Positions 1-3,556 of a stretch of 6,683 nt of DNA are shown here, one piece after another. Position 1 is the stretch's first letter. Each line of letters opens with the position of its first letter. This DNA is from an uncultured Collinsella sp. (GTDB lineage Bacteria; Actinomycetota; Coriobacteriia; Coriobacteriales; Coriobacteriaceae). A program made the position numbers and the translations under genes. The notes beneath the pieces are model-generated. The model was not told the DNA's origin and did no database searches. It worked only from the letters and a program-made list of their open reading frames with translations. Where the stretch lies: assembly GCA_900551635.1 (NCBI GenBank), contig URWQ01000083.1, positions 1-6,683 of the forward strand. Reading direction: 5' to 3'.

Positions 1-459
1 GAAGCGCTCATAGGGCACGACGGGGGCCAGAAGCCCGGCGAATTCCTCGTAGTGCTCCTGCAACTTGGCGTAAGCGCGGGCCTTGCGCTCTTCCTCGGCC
101 TGGTCGAGCTGCGCCTTGATGTTGTCGGCGGCTTCGTCGATGATGGCCGTGATCTGCTTGCAGCGCTTCTCGAAGGCGTCGAGCGGCTTGCTGTACTCGC
201 GCTTCACGGCCTTGCGGCGCTCGTCGATCTCCTTCTTGAGGCCGTTGAGGTAGCTGCGGTCGTGCTTGGCCTCTGCGATGTTCTCCTTCTTGGTGAGGTC
301 GTAGGTCGCTCCATCGTAGGCCTCGACGGTCTTGCGCACGTGGGCTTCGAGCGCGTCGAAGTTCGCCTCGATGACGGACGGCTTGTAGGCCACGGTCAGG
401 CTCGATGCGTCCTGCTCCTCGATGACCTCGGCCACAACGTTCTCGGCTTCGTTACTCAT
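1..459 (-). CDS. DUF1351 family phage protein (3' end cut by window edge)
   Basis: I translated this from ATG at 459; the frame stays open to base 1, giving 153 codons with no stop, so the C-terminus lies outside the window. The visible protein begins MSNEAENVVAEVIEEQ. It then has an alpha-helical, highly charged body with the pattern NFDALEAHVRKTVEAY, an LTKKENIAEAKHDRSYL segment, and KKEIDERRKAVKREYSKPL followed by FEKRCKQITAIID. This pattern matches DUF1351, a phage family of unknown molecular function commonly found beside RecT-type annealing proteins and exonucleases. A long coiled-coil-like helix follows (about residues 70-130). A strong SD (GGGGAGG, 466-472) precedes the ATG by 6 nt. 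The start overlaps the end of the upstream gene by 8 bp (ATGAGTAA), suggesting coupled translation. Family assignment is from motif memory; a role in phage recombination is inferred from context. Confidence 0.8.
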   Translation of the reverse strand, partial: MSNEAENVVAEVIEEQDASSLTVAYKPSVIEANFDALEAHVRKTVEAYDGATYDLTKKENIAEAKHDRSYLNGLKKEIDERRKAVKREYSKPLDAFEKRCKQITAIIDEAADNIKAQLDQAEEERKARAYAKLQEHYEEFAGLLAPVVPYERF

Positions 460-658
460 CCCAGACCTCCCCGGTCTCGTCGTCGAAGTCCATGGCCTGC
501 TGGGTGTCCTCGGCGGTCAGGATCACGTACTTGCCGTTCTTCCTCATCATGGGGAAGGCGTTCGCGTCCTCCATAAGTACCTCGAACTGCAAGGTGGCCG
601 TGCCGCCCTTGATGGTGGCCTGCTTGAAGAAGGCGCGGATGCTCACTGCGGATGCCAC
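452..658 (-). CDS. Small phage early protein, unknown function (68 aa)
   Basis: The start is GTG at 658, preceded by a very good SD (AAGGAGG) about 8 nt upstream and only 2 nt after the stop of the upstream gene. The 68-aa product has alternating hydrophobic and polar segments (TLQFEVLMEDA, KYVILTAEDTQQA) suggestive of a small beta-rich fold, then an acidic tail (DFDDETGEVWDE). No cysteine motif, signal peptide or membrane segment is visible. It sits between a small helical protein and the DUF1351 gene, whose ATG overlaps its last codons by 8 bp, so it is surely part of the same early operon. I do not recognise the family. A small accessory protein of the phage replication or recombination machinery is a guess from position only. 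Confidence 0.8.
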   Translation of the reverse strand: MASAVSIRAFFKQATIKGGTATLQFEVLMEDANAFPMMRKNGKYVILTAEDTQQAMDFDDETGEVWDE

Positions 659-660
659 GG

Positions 661-996
661 CTAGTCCTCCTTCTTCACGCCGAAGATGATGCTCATGACG
701 TGCTTGGCGGCCTGCTCGGTCTCTTTGCGGCGCGCCTGCTCCACAAGCTCCCGGTTGGTGTTCTCGTTGACGACCTGGTAGCCCTTGGCGCGCACGTCCT
801 CGGGGTAGCTTTCAAGCGCGGCCTCGGCCAGGGCGATCATGGCCCACCAAGCGCCCGCGTCCTTCTCGTTGGCCTCGGCCTCGCCGCCCGCCACAATGAG
901 GGCGTTCACGGCGATGCAGCTGGTGAGGTCGATAAGCGTCTCGATGCTGTCGGTGCGGCTCATGCCGTCGTTCACGTTGTTCTCGAAGTGCTTCAT
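661..996 (-). CDS. Small helical phage early protein, unknown function (111 aa)
   Basis: The start is ATG at 996. The same frame is open for another 69 codons upstream, but that stretch is the out-of-frame shadow of the RusA gene, so I reject it. An SD (AAGGAG) lies 5 nt before this ATG, and the ATG overlaps the RusA stop as ATGA. The 111-aa product looks almost entirely alpha-helical. An N-terminal third with a hydrophobic stretch (LIDLTSCIAVNALIVAGG) could be a buried helix; I do not call it a membrane segment because it contains D, T and N and is flanked by charged residues. An AWWAMIALAEAALESYP helix follows, then a basic and acidic C-terminal helix ending VKKED. No catalytic motif is visible and I do not recognise the family. 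Position between rusA and the DUF1351 gene points to phage DNA metabolism. Confidence 0.8.
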   Translation of the reverse strand: MKHFENNVNDGMSRTDSIETLIDLTSCIAVNALIVAGGEAEANEKDAGAWWAMIALAEAALESYPEDVRAKGYQVVNENTNRELVEQARRKETEQAAKHVMSIIFGVKKED

Positions 997-1454
997 TTCT
1001 TCTCCTTCACGTACTCCTCGACGAAGTACTCGATGTAGATGCTGATAAACGGTTGCGTCCCGTGGCAGGGCCTCGGGCGCTTGTCCACGGTGCAGGTGAT
1101 CACCTGCTGGTCGTCCTTGAAGGCAAGGCCGTTGAGCGAGTCGCAGACGAGCTTGCCCACGTTGTCCCAGTCGGGCTTTCCCATGTCGGAGCGCCCTTCC
1201 CAATACTTGGGGTTGCTCTTAGCGAGCGGTCGGTAGGTGGATATGCGCATCCTCACGGGGCCGTCGTGCCCGGCGAAGGTCTCGCCGTATTCGGCCCGCC
1301 ACGCGTCGCGCACCTCCTTCTCGGCCTTCAGGGTCTTGGTGGGGGTGTAGGTGCGGTGGTTGCGGTAATCGGTGCGGGGGCGCTGCTTGCCCACGACCTC
1401 GCGAACCGGAACCACGACCCGCTCCGTCGCCGCCAGCGTTTGAACCCAGCTCAT
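993..1454 (-). CDS. rusA: RusA family Holliday-junction resolvase
   Basis: RusA-type enzymes are homodimeric endonucleases that resolve four-way DNA junctions during phage replication and recombination. The start chosen is ATG at 1454, overlapping the upstream stop as ATGA; the longer open frame to 1685 is a shadow of the preceding gene. The product is 153 aa, somewhat longer than E. coli RusA (about 120 aa). The signature is clear: KPDWDNVGKLVCDSLNG at residues 93-109 followed by KDDQQV at 113-118. D95, D97 and D114 or D115 correspond to the metal-binding acidic residues of the family, and K101 to its conserved lysine. An N-terminal basic segment (KQRPRTDYRNHRTY) fits DNA contact. The gene lies mid-operon with an ATGA overlap on both sides, typical of a phage early region. 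I see no broken motif, so it is probably active. Confidence 0.92.
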   Translation of the reverse strand: MSWVQTLAATERVVVPVREVVGKQRPRTDYRNHRTYTPTKTLKAEKEVRDAWRAEYGETFAGHDGPVRMRISTYRPLAKSNPKYWEGRSDMGKPDWDNVGKLVCDSLNGLAFKDDQQVITCTVDKRPRPCHGTQPFISIYIEYFVEEYVKEKK

Positions 1455-1786
1455 TCGCTGAAACCGTCCGACTGGCTGCGGTGCTTGTTGAAAGCGCCCT
1501 TCAGCTGCGGGTAGCGGGCCTCCATGATGCGGGCCAGGCTCGGGGCGATGCCGTTCTTGCAGGCCACGTGCAGCTCGTTGCGCACCATGTTCACCAGGTA
1601 GTTGACCGACACGTAGCCCTTGCGGTTGAGCCTCACGGCGTTCTCCACCATGAAGTTCCAAGCGCCTGGGTTGTCCTCGATCCACTTGCGGGCCTCTTGG
1701 AAGTCCTGCTCGCCTGCGGAGCCGAGGCCGAATATCTCAAGCTGGTTGCTCTGCGGCTTGGGGCTGTAGCGCTCGTCGTTACGCAT
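1451..1786 (-). CDS. Phage early protein of unknown function next to RusA (111 aa)
   Basis: I prefer ATG at 1786, which overlaps the preceding stop by 8 bp (ATGCGTAA), the same coupling pattern as at the DUF1351 gene. GTG at 1795 is an alternative adding three residues; neither has a strong SD. The 111-aa protein has a variable N-terminus, then a helical domain of about 75 residues: WIEDNPGAWNFMVENAV, a GYVSVNYLVNMVRNELH segment, GIAPSLARIMEARYPQLKG and a closing FNKHRSQ. This layout (NP...W, glycine, V-x2-L, R, then a P-x-L-x2-x-F-x3-R end) resembles a small protein seen in many temperate phages of Gram-positive hosts close to rusA-like genes, but its function is not known to me. It has no cysteines forming a metal site and no membrane segment. 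Confidence 0.82.
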   Translation of the reverse strand: MRNDERYSPKPQSNQLEIFGLGSAGEQDFQEARKWIEDNPGAWNFMVENAVRLNRKGYVSVNYLVNMVRNELHVACKNGIAPSLARIMEARYPQLKGAFNKHRSQSDGFSE

Positions 1787-2069
1787 GGACGGCACCCGCC
1801 GTGGTCTCGTATGCCTGCTGGGCCGTTGCCACAGCGCCGTCCATCGTGGGGATTACCCACGCCCACAGGACGATGAGGAAGATGATTGTGGCGGCTAGGA
1901 AGCCGACCAAAACGCCAGCCTTGAACTGGGAGGCGTCCTGCATCTCCTTCGCGGTGGGACGGGGCTTGCGCTCGAATGGTATGATGGTCGAAGCATCGTT
2001 CTCGATGCGGTTCATGCGGGCGCTCGGAGTGTGGTAGCTGGGGGCGCTCGCTTTCTTTTTGCTTTGCAT
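1779..2069 (-). CDS. Small single-pass membrane protein of the phage early operon (96 aa)
   Basis: The start is ATG at 2069, with a strong SD (AAAGGAGC) and a 5-nt spacer; the frame extends upstream but lacks a better start. The 96-aa protein has a basic, polar N-terminal half (KKKASAPSYH, then FERKPRPTAKE) and one long hydrophobic segment at about residues 51-73 (AGVLVGFLAATIIFLIVLWA). A short tail ending TTAGAVHA follows. Lysines and arginines before the segment and few after predict an N-in, C-out orientation. It follows a 56-bp gap, the only sizeable space in the operon. The function is unknown. Candidates by context are superinfection exclusion or anchoring of a phage complex to the membrane; an early holin is less likely given its place among DNA-metabolism genes. 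Confidence 0.8.
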   Translation of the reverse strand: MQSKKKASAPSYHTPSARMNRIENDASTIIPFERKPRPTAKEMQDASQFKAGVLVGFLAATIIFLIVLWAWVIPTMDGAVATAQQAYETTAGAVHA

Positions 2070-2125
2070 TTCGTGCTCCTTTCTGATGTTTCCGCAGGTC
2101 ATAGCACGTGTGGCTTTTGGTGTGC
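2070..2125 (-). other. Short intergenic gap in the leftward operon
   Basis: This 56-bp space lies between the 117-aa DNA-binding protein gene and the membrane protein gene. It contains the SD of the latter and two short imperfect direct repeats (GGCACAC and GCCACAC on the minus strand). I see no convincing promoter or intrinsic terminator, so transcription probably continues through it. Confidence 0.4.
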
Positions 2126-2479
2126 CTATTTTTGCTTTTTCTTGGCGCGGCTCTTTGCGCTGTAGTAGCGCTGTCGCTCCTGGTTGTTCCTCTTCTCCCT
2201 AACCGCCTCCTCTCGCATGGCGTTGGCCTGCTCGGCTAGGTCGGACATGTGAAGTTCCTTCGTGCACTCGATGCACCAGCCATTGATTCGGTTCAGGGGA
2301 CGGAATGTCCATCTGCCGCAGTTTGGGCACTGGCTCCGCTTGCGGAGTGAGAGTCCGCAGTGTTGCGCTTGCCACTTAACCGAGTCTTCCGAACGTCCCA
2401 GCGCCTTGGCTATCGCTTTAGCGCCCTCGCCCGCGTGCTCTTCGAGGTACTTGAGTTCACGTGTCGACCACTGCCTCAT
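2126..2479 (-). CDS. Putative HTH/Myb-like and zinc-ribbon DNA-binding protein (117 aa)
   Basis: The start is ATG at 2479, which overlaps the TGA of the 46-aa gene upstream (ATGA). The longer open frame to 2668 is a shadow. Residues 1-45 (WSTRELKYLEEHAGEG, AKAIAKALGRSEDSVKWQA, then CGLSL) match the SANT/Myb-like or HTH pattern common in phage proteins, with a probable recognition helix around residues 29-41. Residues 51-72 form a Cys4 zinc ribbon (CPNC, then CIEC: C51, C54, C69, C72). The last 40 residues are a charged helix with a very basic end (SAKSRAKKKQK). The combination suggests a DNA-binding regulator or a replication or packaging accessory factor of the phage. No nuclease residues are evident. 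It stands early in the leftward operon, where a delayed-early regulator would be plausible, but that role is inferred. Confidence 0.82.
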   Translation of the reverse strand: MRQWSTRELKYLEEHAGEGAKAIAKALGRSEDSVKWQAQHCGLSLRKRSQCPNCGRWTFRPLNRINGWCIECTKELHMSDLAEQANAMREEAVREKRNNQERQRYYSAKSRAKKKQK

Positions 2480-2616
2480 CGCGCCTGCTTCTCGCCTTTC
2501 TGCTCGCTTTCCCGGTACGCCTTGACCAGCACGTCGCACATGTGGTCGAATGCCAGCTCGCGCGGCGTTTTGGGCTTTTCTGCCTGCTGCTTGGTGGGCG
2601 TCTGCTGTTCGGCCAT
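2476..2616 (-). CDS. Very small hypothetical protein of the early operon (46 aa)
   Basis: ATG at 2616 follows directly after the TAA (2619-2617) of the XRE regulator gene, with no gap. The TGA at 2478-2476 overlaps the ATG of the next gene as ATGA. The translated product is MAEQQTPTKQQAEKP, then KTPRELAFDHMCDVLVKAYR, then ESEQKGEKQAR. It has a disordered Q/K-rich start, one amphipathic helix of about 20 residues, and a charged tail. The perfect junctions on both sides are the main evidence that it is a gene; a competing frame at 2457-2648 gives an arginine-rich shadow. No function can be assigned. A small binding partner of one of its DNA-binding neighbours is possible. Confidence 0.7.
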   Translation of the reverse strand: MAEQQTPTKQQAEKPKTPRELAFDHMCDVLVKAYRESEQKGEKQAR

Positions 2617-2823
2617 TTAGGCCACCGTCCTGTTCTCCGTAAGTCCAAGCAGGTAGTCTGCGGAGCAATGGAAAAGCTTCGTCATGGCTACGAGCTTCGA
2701 GCCGGGGATTTCACCGCCACTTTCGTAGCTAGCAACAGTGGCGCGGCTTTTGAGTCCGAGCTTCGTTGCCAAATCTTCTTGGCTAAGACCGATTCGAACT
2801 CGCTCGCTTGCGATCGGGTTCAT
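2617..2823 (-). CDS. XRE family transcriptional regulator, leftward (Cro-like candidate, 68 aa)
   Basis: The start is ATG at 2823, preceded by a strong SD (GGAGGT) 4 nt away. An in-frame ATG at 2856 is rejected because it would lie at the predicted transcription start and inside the operator region. The 68-aa protein is a bare Cro/C1-type HTH domain: SQEDLATKLGLKSRATVASYES at residues 14-35, with conserved S-x3-L-A-x3-G and YE-x-G signatures, then GSKLVAMTKLFHCSADYLLGL. No oligomerisation or LexA-like peptidase domain is present. It is the first gene of the leftward operon, from a promoter that contains two copies of the operator. Since this operon carries RusA and other lytic-phase genes, I infer a Cro-like role, but which of the two XRE proteins maintains lysogeny cannot be settled by sequence alone. 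Confidence 0.88.
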   Translation of the reverse strand: MNPIASERVRIGLSQEDLATKLGLKSRATVASYESGGEIPGSKLVAMTKLFHCSADYLLGLTENRTVA

Positions 2824-2835
2824 ATGCACCTCCAT

Positions 2836-2850
2836 TTCACTATTTGTGAA
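2836..2850. promoter_or_regulatory. Operator O1 (15-bp palindrome)
   Basis: TTCACTATTTGTGAA has perfect TTCAC/GTGAA half sites. It sits between the leftward transcription start and the SD of the leftward XRE gene and is separated from O2 by one base (centres 16 bp apart). Confidence 0.75.
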
Positions 2851-2851
2851 C

Positions 2852-2866
2852 TTCACAATTAGTGAA
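2852..2866. promoter_or_regulatory. Operator O2 (15-bp palindrome)
   Basis: TTCACAATTAGTGAA has the same half sites as O1. It overlaps the predicted start and the last two bases of the -10 box of the leftward promoter. Confidence 0.75.
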
Positions 2867-2893
2867 TATAGAAGAACTTCTGACCTTTTGCAA
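2865..2893 (-). promoter_or_regulatory. Leftward early promoter (PL-like)
   Basis: On the minus strand, TTGCAA (2893-2888) and TATATT (2870-2865) are separated by exactly 17 nt, a good sigma-70-type match (4/6 and 5/6). The predicted transcript starts near 2858, inside operator O2, and reaches the SD of the XRE gene after about 25 nt. Repressor bound at O1 and O2 would therefore block it. Confidence 0.65.
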
Positions 2894-2901
2894 GTAAGGA
2901 A

Positions 2902-2916
2902 TTCACTATTTGTAAA
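2902..2916. promoter_or_regulatory. Operator O3 (15-bp palindrome, 14/15 identical to O1)
   Basis: TTCACTATTTGTAAA is one base different from O1. Its first six bases are the proposed -35 box of the rightward promoter, so a protein bound here would shut off the rightward lysogeny operon. It lies 50 bp centre-to-centre from O2. Confidence 0.7.
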
Positions 2917-2930
2917 TTTTTTTGTACAAT
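2902..2930 (+). promoter_or_regulatory. Rightward promoter for the XRE-93aa(-integrase) operon
   Basis: TTCACT (2902-2907) and TACAAT (2925-2930) are 17 nt apart. The -10 is good (5/6) and the -35 moderate (4/6), within an AT-rich stretch. The predicted start near 2937 leaves a leader of about 20 nt that contains AAGGAGG (2945-2951). Confidence 0.62.
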
Positions 2931-2956
2931 GTGCCTATAGAAGCAAGGAGGGCACA

Positions 2957-3181
2957 GTGGGCACGCAATTCCGTCTCAAGGAAACAAGACTCAAGTATGG
3001 GAAGAAGCAGCCCGAAGTGGCCGCTGTTCTCGGTATAGGTGTTCCCGCTTACTCGATGATGGAAAGCGGGCAACGCGAAATCAATGGATCAAAGCTCATA
3101 AAGCTTGCAAGGTATTACGAATGCTCCGTTGACGAACTATTGGGTACAGGGCCTTGGGATACTGGCGAACGGAAGGAATAA
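2957..3181 (+). CDS. XRE family transcriptional regulator, rightward (CI-like candidate, 74 aa)
   Basis: I choose GTG at 2957, with a near-perfect SD (AAGGAGG) 5 nt upstream. The open frame continues back to an ATG at 2738, but that would run antisense through the other XRE gene and the promoters. The 74-aa product is a single HTH_3 domain: KKQPEVAAVLGIGVPAYSMM at residues 16-35, then ESGQREINGSKLIKLARYYE and SVDELLGTG. It lacks the C-terminal dimerisation or protease domain of classical phage repressors. It heads the operon that leads to the integrase, the position normally held by the lysogenic repressor in phages of Gram-positive hosts. Its promoter overlaps operator O3, so autoregulation is likely. 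The 93-aa gene follows after 3 nt. Confidence 0.87.
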   Translation: MGTQFRLKETRLKYGKKQPEVAAVLGIGVPAYSMMESGQREINGSKLIKLARYYECSVDELLGTGPWDTGERKE

Positions 3182-3184
3182 CAC

Positions 3185-3466
3185 ATGGGAATGTTCAACA
3201 AAAGCGCCGCTAAGAAGATGGCTAGCGATGCGGACGAGTTCATCGTGAGCGACGGGAAGGTTCACGCCCTCGTGTTCCAGGTCGCGGGCAAGGCCATGTA
3301 TTCGACCGCCACGCAGCTTGAGGACAAGGTTACCGAGCGCATCGACGGAACGTTGTCGCGCATCCAGGACAAAGGTTGTCAAGTCGTCGATGTCAAGATG
3401 GCCGTCAGCGCCAACACACGCGACAGCGACATGATGCTGTACTCGTTTACCGTCTTATATAGGTAA
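3185..3466 (+). CDS. Unknown protein between the XRE regulator and the integrase (93 aa)
   Basis: ATG at 3185 lies 3 nt after the XRE stop, with a GGAAGGA SD overlapping the end of that gene, so the two are co-translated. The protein has a short basic N-terminus (FNKSAAKKMASDADE), a beta-like segment (FIVSDGKVHALVFQVAGKA), and a central helix (TATQLEDKVTERIDGTLSRI). It ends with a beta segment (VVDVKMAVSANTRDSDMMLY) and SFTVLYR. There is no membrane segment, HTH or metal site. I do not recognise the family. Its position suggests a partner of the regulator, a recombination directionality factor for the serine integrase, or an unrelated lysogenic-conversion gene; none of these is supported by a motif. 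An intrinsic terminator begins 10 bp after its stop. Confidence 0.8.
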   Translation: MGMFNKSAAKKMASDADEFIVSDGKVHALVFQVAGKAMYSTATQLEDKVTERIDGTLSRIQDKGCQVVDVKMAVSANTRDSDMMLYSFTVLYR

Positions 3467-3476
3467 AGAAAAAAAG

Positions 3477-3522
3477 AAGCCCCACGGGGTCGTAGCGCTG
3501 CAACGCTGCCCGCGGGGCTTTT
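3477..3522. terminator. Bidirectional intrinsic terminator before the integrase gene
   Basis: The outer stem is AAGCCCC (3477-3483) with GGGGCTT (3514-3520), then an A/C mismatch, then CGGG (3485-3488) with CCCG (3509-3512). A second small hairpin (AGCG/CGCT) lies in the loop. On the plus strand it is followed by TTTT (3519-3522, running into the stem end); on the minus strand the stem is followed by CTTTTTTTC. It separates the regulator operon from the integrase and would also stop antisense transcription from the tRNA side. Confidence 0.8.
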
Positions 3523-3530
3523 CCAAAGAA

Positions 3531-3544
3531 CCTCTGAAAGGAGG
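3531..3544 (+). promoter_or_regulatory. Integrase ribosome-binding site within a potential hairpin
   Basis: The SD AAAGGAGG (3537-3544) lies 12 nt before the integrase ATG, slightly far. The preceding CCTCT can pair with GGAGG, closing a GAAA tetraloop, so the SD can be masked in the mRNA (four Watson-Crick pairs plus one U-G). Only 14 nt separate the terminator T-run from the SD core, leaving no room for an independent promoter after the terminator. Confidence 0.5.
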
Positions 3545-3556
3545 CCGTTTCCAATT

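Noticed and set aside
52..576. Plus-strand open frame of 174 codons at the left edge
   Set aside because: It is antisense to the DUF1351 and 68-aa genes, which have SDs and coupled starts.
1053..1514. Plus-strand open frame of 153 codons opposite rusA
   Set aside because: Antisense to the RusA catalytic motifs and without RBS.
2103..2125. Possible hairpin or terminator in the gap before the membrane protein gene
   Set aside because: The repeats there are direct, not inverted, and there is no stem followed by a T-run.
2457..2648. Minus-strand 63-codon arginine-rich frame
   Set aside because: Out of frame with the better-supported 46-aa gene at 2476-2616, which fits both neighbours exactly.
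2871..2880. GAAGAACTTC as a possible fourth operator
   Set aside because: A short GAAG/CTTC palindrome in the leftward promoter spacer that does not share the TTCAC/GTGAA half sites.
2738..2956. N-terminal extension of the rightward XRE gene to ATG at 2738
   Set aside because: It would cover the divergent promoters and the opposite XRE gene; GTG at 2957 has an ideal SD.
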